Assembly: GCA_963457665.1 (NCBI GenBank)
Contig: OY735215.1
Coordinates: 29,813,041 to 29,877,040, forward strand
DNA: 64,000 nt
Direction of reading: 5' to 3'
Origin: Thysanoteuthis rhombus
Taxonomy: Eukaryota > Mollusca > Cephalopoda > Oegopsida > Thysanoteuthidae
A program made the position numbers and the translations under genes. A model generated the notes under the pieces. The model was not told the origin of the DNA. It saw only the letters and a list, made by a program, of their open reading frames with translations, and ran no database searches. Below are positions 1-11,330 of this stretch, in pieces (position 1 is the first letter of the stretch; each line of letters starts with the position of its first letter).

Positions 1-743
1 AATATGAATGAGTTTTATATGAAAGGAAATGAAAAAAGACCTTTCACTTCCAGCATTTTCAAAGATCATTCTGGATCTCGGATTTTTCTTTGGATCTCAA
101 GGAAAATTGATCCTTCCTGGTTTACAGCAATATTGATTAGCTTCAGCAGACAGTACTCTGAGCAGATCTAGAATCATCATATTCTTTGGCTTAGAACTGG
201 AGTACAAAGCACTAGGATGATGTTTCTTAATGTTTCTTCAAAGAAGGAATACATTCTATTTTTATAAAATATATGGTTGCTTCATTTTATCACTCACTTG
301 TGAATCTATTTCCCTTTTTTGTTTTCATTCCCTTTATAACTTCAGATATAGTTGTTATAAAGTCATTTTGATTAATATTTTTATCTATCTGATACTCTTT
401 GAGAACAATTTTTTCTTGTTTTAAAATGGTGAGTCAACAGAAAAAGATTTCCAACTCTGGCAACAGAATGTAGCAACATAATGAAAAAAAATTGTGCACT
501 AGGGTAGCACTAGTATGATTAGAGCTTGTCCAATAGGGGCTTGTATCAATCTTATAATTCTAGTATGCTTGCATGTACTTTTGTATATTATATAAACACG
601 CACACACATATTTGGAGCTGCTCCTTCAAGAATGTACATCAGTTTTTCATTGTAGAAAGATGTTGAGAGTGAATAACCTCCCTGTAATCCAACTGTTATT
701 TTGAGTCATTTCTCAATGGAGCCATTGTGTTGAACTGAACTGG
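1..743. other. AT-rich sequence, no recognised feature
   Basis: No recognisable coding, RNA or transposon signature on either strand. It holds a short CA-rich stretch near 598-609 and scattered T runs. The short reading frame at 230-424 is phenylalanine/isoleucine-rich, as expected of AT-rich noncoding DNA. Confidence 0.6.
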
Positions 744-1185
744 TTGACAATGTTGCAGTTAATAGCAGCGCTCTCTCAACTGGAGCCAATCTGGAGTGAT
801 GAGCATTGCTTTTGGTTCCAAAGTGAGATATTCATTCATTTGTCATGTCAATATTTCTATACGTATGTGAAATGGGAACTTCTGAACTTCAGAAGTATCC
901 AAGCCATGGAAATAAGTTGCTACTGGAAAATCTTGGGCATCTCCTACGCTGAACATCACACCAGTTTAGAGATCCTCCAGAAGATCAACTCCAAGATGAC
1001 CTTCTCACCATCGTCAAGAATCTGAAGCAGAAGCGTTATGGGCACGTCACCAGATCAGACTGGCTTGTAAAAACCATCCTGCCGGGCACCATATCAGGTA
1101 GCAGACTGACATAGGTGAGAAGATAACATCAAATAGTGGACAGATCTGAGCTTCAACTAATCTGAGAGCTATAAGGAAGAGTGCC
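744..1185 (+). mobile_element. 3' end of an RTE-like LINE ORF (decayed)
   Basis: The translation matches the C-terminal part of a widespread animal endonuclease/reverse-transcriptase family, downstream of the RT catalytic core. In order I see ALSQLEPIW (from about 768), IQAMEISCYWKILGISY (from about 894), and then, in another frame from 992, QDDLLTIVK followed by YGHVTRS. The family tail, roughly EDNIK-x-WTDLSFN, follows with stop codons at about 1112-1170. At least one frameshift near 990 and several stops show it is dead. Its wording differs from the RTE family at 9, 24, 53 and 62 kb (no LTWRDHKTAQYI block), so it is a different LINE family. The family call rests on recalled motif patterns and was not searched; the exact clade is unresolved. 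The 5' part, including the RT core, is absent. Confidence 0.75.
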
Positions 1186-2458
1186 TGATAGTGCCGGTCA
1201 ATCATGAATCTTCTATAGTGCCTCAATAATCCTGCACTGGTTTATGAGGGGTAGGATAGAATAGGAAAGCGTAACAGGATTTAAGAGTAACTTTTGTTAT
1301 GAACTTATATACATGCATTGATCTGACCATACAAAGTGGAGTTATTTTTAGAAAGTAATTACATACGAATATCACAAGAAGCAAAAATGTAATGTCTTTT
1401 CTTTTTTTTTTTTTCGAGACAACTAACAACTAGGTGGCTTCAGTGTTCTTGTATAATATAAATGCAGAATGTTTTAGAAGGGGAGGGGGGTGCATGACCT
1501 TTTTATTTTATGATTTCCACTTTTTTTTACAGTTCTAGAAATGAAATGTGAAACCTCTTTAGCAAATGCTGGCAATCATTTGCATTGTATTCTCTGTAAT
1601 TTGTCTAACATTTTCTACTGTCACTAAATGCATTATACTGCAGCCATCTTGCCAAATTGTCTATTGGAATTTTTCCACTGATTGGCACACTGTCTGTTTT
1701 GTCACTATCTGCTTTTTCACTGAATTGGAGTTAAGTTATTTTTTTTTTTTTTTCCTTTCATTTAAACTTATATTCTTTATTTTTAACATTTTCAATTGTA
1801 ACATTTTTAAAAATTCAGTTTATTTATTATGTTGATTATCATTAAGTTGACAGGATAAATTTTCATTTTATAACTGGAGTCAGTCATTTCATTCCTTATT
1901 GAATCAGTATAGCCATGATCATTGACCTAACCAAACAATTCAGTGGAGTATTCTCCCCTTTACACGCCATTTGGCCTACAACCTTGCACAAGTTTTTTTT
2001 TTTTGTTGTTTTGTTGTTTTTTTTTCAAATGGAAATTTAAAAAAAAATCTTTTTGTTATGGAAGTTTTTTTTTATTCCCTCAATTTGATTTGTGTCAGCG
2101 ATAACGAAGGCAACTTTTGGTGAAAACCTTGCACACTTGCATGAGTATACTTTGTAAACATGTCCTAAAAAATCTCTTTAGATTTTTTGCAAAAAAAGAA
2201 ATCCAATTTTGAGGTACAAGTATCACTTTTCTTCGATTGACATGGTAGCAGCAATATCTGCTCATGCAACCTCATCCTATTTTCTGACAAAAATGGAATG
2301 AAAAGAGGTGAACGCAGTTTTTGGCACACACACAGACTGTATTACTCTTAATATAAATCATTTCACACTTGAAATCTTCCTGGGGAGCATTAATGGGATG
2401 TCAAGGGTTATCAGACTCCAATACTTTAGTATTCTTAGAAGCTTAAGCAGTACTATGA
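1186..2458. other. AT-rich sequence, homopolymer-rich, no recognised feature
   Basis: Contains T runs near 1399-1414, 1740-1752, 1993-2004 and 2064-2073 and no supportable gene. The reading frames at 1566-1835 (+) and 1223-1429 (-) are low-complexity hydrophobic strings across T tracts and look like chance. Confidence 0.6.
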
Positions 2459-2790
2459 ATCGTCTAATGATGTTCATTCAAATTTTTATTTGCTCTGATT
2501 TTAATTTCCTCACAATAATGGAATTAACTGCCACTTTTTTCCATTGTTTTTTCAAGTCTTTAATCTTGTTTTAATACTTTCCTTTTCTTTCCCCTTTCAC
2601 ACTGTGATCTGTCATTGGATTGTCTAATGCTCTTTATTCAAACATATTTCTTCTGATTTTAATTTCCTCACAATAATAGAAATAACCACCACTTTTATAT
2701 CCCATTGTTTTTTTGAGTCTTTAATCTTGTCTTGATACTTTGTAATTTTTCAAATTCACTCTGTGAACTGCCAATACAATGTCTTCTATT
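2459..2790. repeat. Diverged tandem dimer, ~161-bp period
   Basis: The stretch 2459-2619 is repeated directly at 2620 to about 2790. Shared landmarks are GTCTAATG (2463 and 2622), TCTGATTTTAATTTCCTCAC (2496 and 2655) and AGTCTTTAATCTTGT (about 2555 and 2716). The halves differ by many substitutions and small indels, so the duplication is old. I do not recognise the source sequence. Confidence 0.75.
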
Positions 2791-3040
2791 TAGCTTACCT
2801 TTTCTTTGTCTCTGATTTAGTTTATCTGGAATGAGAATTGGTAAATTTGGCTTTATTGGGACTTATACTGATTGTTTAGTAAATAACTCTAATAATCAAC
2901 CACCTTAGGTTCTCTATGAAATTCTTTATATATCAGTAATAGTTGGAAAAAAGAAAGCATAAAATGAAAACCAGTGAATCTTGCATCTTTTGTTTCCCTT
3001 GAGCACATATGTTTTGTTCACTCTCAGAACATTTGGTCAA

Positions 3041-3079
3041 GTTCTCTCTCTCTCTCTCTCTCTTTCTTTTTTTTTTTTT
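3041..3079. repeat. (CT)n microsatellite running into poly-T
   Basis: A run of alternating CT (about nine units) continues into CTTTC and then a T tract, all on the plus strand. Confidence 0.9.
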
Positions 3080-3184
3080 GTTTAATTACACCTGTCAGTG
3101 GTTCCATAACTCATGAAATTTTCTTACCGATACAACTTTGTTGAATATTTTTAAGTATTCAACCTTTATAGACAATGTGAAGTT

Positions 3185-3370
3185 TTTGTGGGATACGGAA
3201 TCTGCAGACCACGTTTGAGTTCTGCCTTAGGCTGCTTACACTCTCTTGGCATTGATGCCCTGGTGGAAGGAATGAATCCAATTCTCCCTCCAGCTATGGC
3301 TAAAATAGCAAGGCACTTGGAACCTATTAGCAGTCCATCTGAGAGATGGTTTATTCATGAGAAACACTGA
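3185..3370 (+). mobile_element. tRNA-derived SINE-like repeat, copy 1
   Basis: Shares its layout with copies near 12.35, 47.39 and 48.0 kb. It has a TTAGGCTGCTTAC-like stretch, then ATTGATGCCCTGGTGGAAGG, ATGAATCCA, and a CT-rich CTCCCTCCAGCTATGG stretch. A block like 'CCTTGGGAAAGGCA' followed by a pyrimidine-rich stretch is common in tRNA-derived animal SINEs. The head upstream is too diverged to define A and B boxes. The 60-codon open frame here is accidental. The family assignment is inferred from comparison inside this window. Confidence 0.5.
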
Positions 3371-3904
3371 GGTATATGAGAATCATTATGATAATAAATA
3401 CAGAAATATTCAGGATTGGTTTGCTTGTATTTTCAAGCTTGTATAATGGCTGATATTGCTACTTGTGCCACTAGAAGAGTATCAACAGATCAAAGAAACA
3501 TCCCAGGAAATTCTAAATTATGCTCACTGATATGTTCAGCTCAGTGGTGATTCTGAATTAGGGATATCATATTAACAATGTTCAACCTCACCACTGAACA
3601 ACTGGGTTTCCAATATTTATTAAGCTTCGCTAAGTCTGGTTCAAGGCCACCAAGCATTCATCTCCTCAAAGAATGCTTCTGGTTTGTATATATATCTTTA
3701 TTTTTTCTTTGCATATTGATGAATTGTTTATATACTTCCTACTATAGCAACAATCAACTGAATTAGGTTATTTTGGAGAAAAGATTCTTCAGGGTGAAAT
3801 TTAATTTTCAACTCAAAACCATAAACGTGACGCTTGATCCTGCCTTGATATATCTGTTCAGTTCCTTTTCTTTTTTTTTTTCTTTTCTATTTTAGGGAAT
3901 CAAC

Positions 3905-4215
3905 TAAAACTGTCAACATAGGTTTCTTGAGTTTTTGAGTGATTTTGGTTTGTTGTTTGTGTTGCATATGCTGGATGCAACAATGAAACATTTACTCCTT
4001 ATGTCTAAAAAGTTTTTTTTGTTTTTGTTTTCTAAATTGACTTTTCTGGTGATCACTACCCAACAAAAGGCTGGAGAAGTAACTAGTTTTACTTTTTTCC
4101 TAATTTTCAATTGATTATCTCCACCGTGCCATGCTGCCAAAAGACATTGATCACTGGATCGTTTCTATTGAATGATTAACCGAACTGCTTTTCAATTTTT
4201 TTTTTCCTTGCTAAG
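3905..4215. repeat. Dispersed repeat family, copy 1 (partner at 23.5 kb)
   Basis: Aligns by eye in the same orientation with 23525-23885. Shared landmarks in order are AAACTGTCAA-ATAGGTTTCT, TGATCACTACCCAACA versus TGATCGCTGCCTAACA, TTTTCAATTGATTATC versus TTTTTAATTGATCAAC, and GTTTCTATTGAATGATTAA versus ATTTCTATTGAATAACTAA. No coding content or terminal repeats were found. It is probably an old non-autonomous transposon of unknown class. Confidence 0.7.
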
Positions 4216-4608
4216 TCTCTCTGAGACAACTGAATAAAGTCAGCAGCTGCTTCCAGTGGGATTTTAATTTAATTTCATCTAAGAATTTTCTTCCTGTTAG
4301 TCTGAGAATAACAGTAAAAATATTACTATCCCGTTACTAGTGACTCCAGTCCAAGCATACCTCAGCTACATTTTTCGTACTGAATGCACTATATTAGCAG
4401 GTCATATCAGTTTATTCAGTGCTTCATAAAATATGTACAATATTTTTGATTACATTCTGACAGGATACCAACAGTAATTTACCTCCTGTCAACTAAGTTG
4501 AAATAAGATATATGTTTATATTGTTGTTTATCACTGTTATGTACATGCCAGAAAGGGTTTTAGTCTTTGAACACTTGTCACCTCTAAACCAATGGATTAA
4601 AATACCAA

Positions 4609-4803
4609 ATACTGGCGAAAAAGATACACTTAAATATTTGAAAAATCTATGCAAATAATAGTGTGTCCAGTCTGCTGGTATTATGACTTGGACACCATCC
4701 ACCTAATCAAAAAAGTAGGCAGCTATGGGGCATGGATTAGTTGCAGTAAGCTGCAGTTACCCCTAACACCCTTGCAAACTATTATGGTACTGAACACACC
4801 GAT
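4609..4803 (-). mobile_element. TIR MITE family M1, copy A (degraded)
   Basis: Reverse-complement relative of the elements at 44.8 and 50.4 kb. The left side reads ATACTGGCGAAAAAGATAC, a decayed form of the inverted-repeat end, and then CTATGCAAAT. The middle reads GGTATTATGACTTGGAC, and the right side ACACCCTTGCAAACTATTATGG corresponds to the family end before the second inverted repeat. Both ends have drifted well away from the family ends of copy D, so this looks like the oldest of the four copies. Confidence 0.65.
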
Positions 4804-5023
4804 TTACTGATGAGGCTTGGTTTACATCCTCTGTACTTGACTGTAAATGGTTGTTTAATCACCATAGTTTTTTAATTTTTCTTCCATAATTTACCAGATT
4901 ATTTAGTTATAGATATAAGTAAATAGTGGTGTTAATGATTTGAGAAAATATTGGAATTTATCATTTCATGAAAAAAAGGCAATTATTTTGGACTGATTCA
5001 AATTTCTCTGAGGAATCAACACA

Positions 5024-5117
5024 TTAACCCTTTCATGCACCTGGCTGTTGTACAACAACATATTACATCATGGATTTTTTGCAACAGCTGAAAATAATTA
5101 GTGCATGAAAAGGTTAA
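5024..5117. mobile_element. piggyBac-like mini-MITE flanked by TTAA
   Basis: An 86-bp element (5028-5113) sits between TTAA at 5024-5027 and TTAA at 5114-5117. The left end reads CCCTTTCATGCAC, and the reverse complement of the right end reads CCTTTTCATGCAC, so 12 of 13 terminal bases match. A CCC-type end next to a duplicated TTAA is the hallmark of piggyBac-superfamily insertions. The interior has its own small inverted repeat (CTGTTG/CAACAG) and no coding capacity. It would have been moved by a transposase encoded elsewhere. Because both TTAA copies are intact, the boundaries are well defined. Confidence 0.8.
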
Positions 5118-5722
5118 ACAAGAATATTTGCTTTGAAGGTTAGTGGAATATGGTGACATTTTTGTATGTATATGCAAAATTTTATTTGTCTTGTGCGGGG
5201 AATACTGTTTTTCAGAAACTGAAAGGCCATAGATGAGAAGATAAAAAAGATTTTGTAATATATACCATATTCGTGTATGTATTGCAGCTATTAAGATTGG
5301 TATCTGTCGTATTGTGTGTGCTTCTCGTATAACTAAAAATTCAAAATCAACCTTTTAGGTATTCTTTTATTGTCATCCTCCCACATTTCCAACCTCCAAT
5401 GGATCAGCTTCATATGATCTCCTCACTAATTTTTGGGTCTGGGAATGCTCAAAAATCTTTCCCGCATGAATTAATGATAATTGCTTCACTTTACGCCATA
5501 TCTGTTTTATAAAGTACCAAAGTATATGTGTGTTTGTACTTCAAGATGTTGAAGTACATATCACAGTTCAGACACAAAGCCATGTACAAGATCAGCCGGT
5601 CCTGGATTACCTATAGTACATAGTTGAAGTCAATTTTCGCAACAAAAAAAAAAAATCATTGATTTCTATAGGGCGTGCATTTCATGCTCTCAGAAATCAA
5701 GTCTGTTCGGAAGTATTTTCCT

Positions 5723-5724
<2 letters not shown>
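5118..5724. other. AT-rich sequence with a dispersed-repeat segment
   Basis: No gene is visible. The segment 5437-5505 resembles 58516-58590 in the same orientation. Both contain GGGTCTG-GAATGCT, then AAAAAT-TTTCCC, then a TGATA-TAATTGC block. The family is unidentified. Confidence 0.55.

Positions 5725-5760
<36 letters not shown>
5725..5760. repeat. Poly-T run of 36
   Basis: Thirty-six consecutive T residues follow CCTCA. I see no polyadenylation signal on the minus strand close by, so it reads as a simple homopolymer and not a clear retroposed tail. Confidence 0.9.
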
Positions 5761-8423
5761 CTCTTCCATCTTGGATTATGCTCACACACACATAATAAAA
5801 ACTAATTTTAGTGCTGAAGAAATCAGTGAGAGCCACAATACACTAGTGTTTAGAAACCCTGTAAATACAATTTATGGACAGAGTTCACTCATTGAGAAAA
5901 AATTTACTTTTGTTTTTCTTTCAGTTTCATGTGCTTTCAATCCATAAGACCTTCCATTTTTCTAGAAATCTGTCAGTTTTGAGAAGATATATTTGAAGGT
6001 TTTGTAAGAGGGGGTTGTTCTATTTACAATGTAGCTATGATGCTGGACTGCACCCCTACTTTCCATTCATCATAGGTGACCATGGACATGAATTTCTCCT
6101 ACCAGTGCTAATACTAGTTTTACAGAATCTTTTCAAGAATCTAACCCTAAACTGTTAATGAAACAAGTTTTTCTCAGAGCAAAAACGGTAACCCTGATCT
6201 AACCCTAATCCAAACATAATGTAACAATTATACACAGGGAAAATTTAAATCCCATAGTTCGCTTTGATCAAATGAATTACCGGTTTTCAGAAAAATTTAT
6301 CTTCATGGTTTTGAGGTGCTATGCATGCCTGACTGATGTTTTTATGAAATTTCTATAAAACATCATTTGCTTCTTACTGTTATGTTTGAAAATTTACCTG
6401 TGCAATGTCTGATATCTTGGGTAGTTGGTTTTTATAAGTTTTGGGGGTTTGTTTTTTTTTTCCTTTTCTTTTCTTTTCTGGGGGATACTCTACCTTCAGA
6501 TAGTGTGGAAACCTGTATTTCAGGGACTGTCAGTTTAATTTGCTCTTGAAAATACAAATTATATTTTTAGTGGGTGTTCACTTCTAGGAGTTCTTAAATG
6601 CATTAACACTAATAACTCTAATGGCTGTTTTTCATGATTGAAGCCATTCTGCCAACTGGTGTTATTACCTCTGGTCACTGTTGCGTTGTATAAATATGCT
6701 GTCAGGTTATTAATTTGTATACAATGCAAATTTTCTAAGGAAAAATTTGATGATATAACTATTGTTTGTTCTAGAAACGGTTGATTTGCACTGCGCGCTT
6801 ATATTGGCATTTTTTCAGCTCTTCATATTTTATTTACTATTTGAAATATGGAAGACAAGATAAAAGTTGAAAGAATTATAAATTAAAAAAAAAGTATCTA
6901 AAAGTTGATGGCATCCTACTGGCAAAAATATCCTAAGAAGCAGAATCATTTGGACAAGTCAGAATCGGATGAATGATTAATTGTGTTGAAAAAGTAAAAA
7001 TATTTATCAAGGCTTTTAAAAGATATTTAATTGCTTCTGATGACTTTTGGTCGTAAGTGGAAATTAAGTGTTTAGTATCCAAGCAGTTCCTGATGAAAGA
7101 TGAGGAAAGTAGAGAATAGTTTGGTGAGGGGTTTTAAGTCAATATACAACTAAAACTACTTTTAATATTGACATTCATTGATGCACCAACTTTCTTGCAT
7201 TACACTAACTATAAATAAATTGCAAGGTGGTTATATTGTTGAACAATGCAGCTTAATCTATGATTTCTATTTTGAGATTTGGCATCAAGTTATTTGTATT
7301 TATTTATTTATTTATTTTTTTTAACATCTTTTAAAATAGTGGCTTAATAAGTAATACCCTTGGTTTCCCCTCACCTCATTCGATTAATCTCAAGGTTTGT
7401 TTGCTGGTTTGTCAATATTATGGAACATCAAAGAGAATAAACCTAACTGCAATTCAGTGTTCTCAGCATTTTCCTATCGATAGACAACCACCAAATCTCC
7501 TATGGAGGCACCATGGATAACTGATCATTTCAACATAAAATGCTAGGCTTCCATGTATAAAAAAAAATATCCATCCCATGTTTAATTAGGTAGAAATACC
7601 GTTTAATGCTTATTATGCATTATTTATATTGGTTTTCTTTCTTGAACTGTCATAATTTGAGATGAACAAAATATAGTCGGGTTATAAAGATATGAATTTC
7701 ATTAATCAAAAAGCCTCATTTATACATCAAACTTTTTGTGATGAACAGACCTATTTTCAGTAGTTTGATATACTAACTTCTATACTACATTGGAACTATG
7801 TGTGTTGGACTATTTCTCTGATTCAGCTTTACTTAGAAAAGTTTTGACTTTTTTGGGGGGCAGAGGTACAATAAATAAATATGTGGTTTTAATTTGAGCA
7901 GAAATTATTTGATCAAAACAAGGATATAAAACTTTTTTTTACAATCAAAATATGTAGTTTCAATTTGATAAAGTTTATTTTGTCAAAACAATGGTATAGA
8001 ACCACTATTTTTTTCACGGTCAAAAGTTTGTAATCAAACTGTTTTAACAAAAAAAAATTTGGTCTATTTGGCAATTTCGTGGACTTGGTATTACATATAC
8101 ACAGGAGGGAAATAGTATGCATAAGAGTGATGGCTTTTTCATAATAACTGCTAAAAAAGTTGTATAGACTAAAGTTGATTTTTATACTTGACACTGATGG
8201 AAGTACTTTGAGAAAAAAAAACTTGATTTGACATTGCACTACAGATGAGGTGAGACAACATACTGAATAGCTTGCATTGTTATTGTAAACCGCACCAAGT
8301 CACTTATTCCACTTAATGCAAGATTATCGACCAAATATCTACTTGAGCTTTCCTGATACACTTAGGCGTCTAGAGAAATAAAAGTTCAGCGAGTCATTCA
8401 TTGGCTCTTATGCAGGACAGGAA

Positions 8424-8426
<3 letters not shown>
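5761..8426. other. AT-rich noncoding stretch
   Basis: No recognisable gene or transposon protein. It contains a (TTTA)n run at about 7288-7313. Short frames such as 7913-8239 (-) are Lys/Phe/Ile-rich and lack any domain I know. Near 8263-8357 there is a short open frame starting IACIVIVNR, upstream of an AATAAA at 8377-8382; this is too weak to call an exon. Confidence 0.55.

Positions 8427-8457
<31 letters not shown>
8427..8457 (+). repeat. Poly-A run of 31
   Basis: Thirty-one A residues lie 44 nt after an AATAAA (8377-8382). This could be the tail of a retroposed transcript on the plus strand. The spacing is longer than usual, and no flanking duplication was found. Confidence 0.85.
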
Positions 8458-8460
<3 letters not shown>

Positions 8461-9129
8461 AACTGGATGAGACTTGTAAGAAATGAACAGTCGTAAAAGT
8501 TACTGGAAGGTCTTGCTTCATAAAACTACTAAAAATTGATGTAAATCTCTTATTCATCTTTGTAATATGTTAGATTATCTGGTAATGCACACACATTGAA
8601 AGTTTCCCCTTATCCACATTTTGTTAAGTTTTGTTTTTTGTTCTGCGCATATCCAGTATAGTCGATTCAACATGATAAATGATTATAAGTGATCAAAATT
8701 TTTTAAAAATTGAAAATTTTGTTTTTTATTAGAGTACAGAGCATAAAATATATATAAATCTATTTTATTTTATTTTTTAATTTTTAATTTTTAATTTTTT
8801 TTATTAACTGTTTATTTGACCAGGATCATTTTTTCTTAATGCGATGAAGACGTAAGGCATCTTATTTATTGTGTTTCAAGGTCAGACAACTCGTATTGTT
8901 ATTTACTAAGCTGAGCTGAGTTTTGGCACAAGGTACCCAATGAGGATTAAATTTCCTGCCCAATAGTGATCATCTGCGAAACAAGCTTACTACCATAACA
9001 CACCCTGGGACAACTCTTATGGATCATTATTGAAAGATTTTATCTACTGCAATTTTTTTGACATGGGTTAAGTTTCAGAAAGTTTAGAAGTGCATAGTTT
9101 GTCCTTGTTAGTGGTAGATGGTAATATGC

Positions 9130-10190
9130 CATCATCATCAGCATTTTAGTGTCCGTCATCAGACATAGACCTTCCCCAAGGTCCGCTAGACCTTTCTATT
9201 GTTGGCATCGCAGAGCCAGTACTTCCTGAATTTATGTAGTTCGTCACATCATCTTATATTCTATAAGCTTTGGTTTTGCATGGGATCGCTCGAGTTGTGA
9301 TGTCCAGCAATTCTGCCATTCTTGCAATATGACCAGCCCATCGCCATTCAAGTTTTCTAATGGATTTTGTGACATATCTGACTGCTGTTTTTCCTCTAAT
9401 ATACTGTGCTGTCTTGTGATCTCTCCATGTGAGATCGAGTATGATTCTTTCTTTTTGCATGGTTCACAGTTAAAGAGTCAGTCTCTTGGTTAGGTTCAAT
9501 GTATCAGCTCCATATATCCTTCTTTCTGGGACTAGTGAAAATTCTTGTTCATTCTTGGGTTGAGGTTGCTCTGCTGAAAACTTGCCAACCAAGTGTTGGC
9601 TTGATTTCTTCTTTTGAGGATTTCATGGAGATTTGTTGTCCTAGGTAGATGTAGTGGTCTTCGGTTGCCAGTTCTTCAATTATGATTGTTGTGTCTTTGT
9701 CTTCAACATATTCATTGTACACGATACTTGTTTTACTAAAGTTCTTGTGGAAACCAACTTTCTTTGTTCAGTTTGACGTATACTGATCTTTGCTCTGTTG
9801 AATGATAGCATCACTAACCTTGGATAGCAAGTGGCATTTTATATTCTGCTGCTTTCTTTCATTTGATTTACCAAATGGAGGTGGTCAATGGCTTAGTAGC
9901 TTCTTCTGAAGCAAGCTTAGTTCCATGGTTGATTTTCATCTAGTGTTTTGGTTATTTGCTTGGTGAAAAGTTCGTTGATGCAGTTGACGCATAAGTTGAT
10001 TAGGGTTTGAGTAGGTCTATGGTGATGTTGTCTGGTCCAGGGGGTTTTCCTCCCTTTCTTTGTTTGATGGCTTGTTTCATCTCACTTGAAGTAACTACTG
10101 GAAAATCTTCCGACTGGTTACTAGTGATTCGTTTCTACGTTACTTATTTGGAGGAATAGATTTTTTATAGAATTCCTTAGCAAGGTGTAC
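9130..10190 (-). mobile_element. RTE-like LINE, internally deleted copy (family L1R)
   Basis: On the minus strand this reads as an endonuclease/reverse-transcriptase polyprotein in pieces. Near 10135-10020 it has VTSSEMKQAIKQRKGGKPPG, leading into the GPDNI motif before the RT core. Next come INLCVNCINELFTKQ, a jump to ITKTLDENQP, and DHLHLVNQMKE (about 9900-9870). The C-terminal block DLTWRDHKTAQYIRG and WRWAGHIARM (about 9440-9320) follows, and finally a short CAT/GAT-rich 3' tail at 9130-9140. The RT catalytic region (FDSV to FADD) is missing, removed by internal deletions, and stops and frameshifts are frequent. The 24-kb copy shows what is absent. The 5' end is lost, with the boundary near 10190 where a T-rich tandem array begins. 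This is a non-functional relic. Confidence 0.85.
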
Positions 10191-10760
10191 CTTCCACTTT
10201 TAGGTGTCAAATGTAAAATTTAAGAAAATTTCCCAGTTTTTAGTAGTCATCATTTACTATGATATCAAGTGGGAATTTCTCTTTTTTTTCCTAATTTCAA
10301 GGGGCAAAATTGTACAGGAAATTTTCTTTTAACTCTCATAGGCCAATATCTAGGAAATTTTTTTTCAATTTTAGGTGTCAAAATTTGGATGGATGATAAC
10401 TTAACTTTTTTTTTAGATCAGAATCAAAATGAAATCTTTCAATTTCAGGGTTCGAATTGAGGCGAACTTTATTTTCACTTTTAGGGGACAAAATTGAGGG
10501 AAATTTTCCCATTTTTAGTATTAAAATCCATGGAACATTTATTTTCATTTCTAGAGGTCAAAATAAAGTGGGAATTTTTTCTTTTACTTTTAGGAGTTAA
10601 AATTTAAGGGAGCTTTATTTTACTTTCAGAGGTGGAATTATCTTTCACTTTTAGGGGTTGACATTAGGAGGGATTTCTTTTTCCACCTAGGGTCAAAATT
10701 GAGAGATTGGGAATTTGTTAGTTCTTTTTTCCACTTTTTAGATAAAGTGTTTTCTTTTAT
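10191..10760. repeat. Degenerate T-rich minisatellite, ~35-40 bp units
   Basis: About fifteen diverged units share a core resembling CACTTTTAGGGGTCAAAATT followed by a purine-rich GAGGGAATTT segment. Clear examples start near 10197, 10369, 10475, 10548, 10585, 10640 and 10684. Spacing varies, and some units are decayed beyond the core. The reading frames inside it arise from the repeat. Confidence 0.75.
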
Positions 10761-11330
10761 TGGGAGCTTCCCCCTTAACATTACCTCCTCTGCCTTTTGG
10801 ATACAAGCTTTTTTTTTCTTCTTTTATCAGACCTTAGCCCAAATTTTTAACATTATGCCCCTCCCATATTTTACTATTTACTCAAAAATTGAGCATTTGC
10901 CAGCCTTTATTAACCTTTTTTCGTAAACATTATACATCTTTTGAACTTTACCTTTTTTTTTAATATCAGTCCCCTCCCACACTTTTTGGAGATTATCCTA
11001 CTTTTTTTTTAAAAACTGTAACCCCCCCCTCCATGTGTTAGATCTATCATTGGATGGAATTCTGGCTTTGACTAATAAAAAATTTGAGGGTGCAACATTG
11101 CTAAATTAGTGTGGAAGTGCTTAAACTTATTGGCCTTTTTTTTTTTTTTTTTTCTTTTTTTGATCTTTTTGTGTCTTTAGACAATTTTGGGTTTAAAAAA
11201 AGAAAAGAAAAATAGCACAAAAATATTGGTAATGAGTTTCAGTCTAGGCAGTTTTTTCTGCTAACACCAATTCTTTAATATTACCCCCCCCCCTTTTTTT
11301 TTTTTTTTTGCTACAATTTTATTAACAAAT
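10761..11330. repeat. Low-complexity T-rich/C-run region with recurring short phrases
   Basis: Continues the T-rich array with a different recurring phrase: an AT-rich word (AACATTA or AATATCA) followed by a C-rich word (CCCCTCCC). It appears near 10850, 10962, 11016 and 11280, each separated by T runs. This may be a second, longer-period decayed tandem array. Confidence 0.5.

Noticed and set aside
6140..6220. CTAACCCTAA-like words suggesting a telomeric repeat
   Set aside because: Only isolated, imperfect words with no tandem periodicity.
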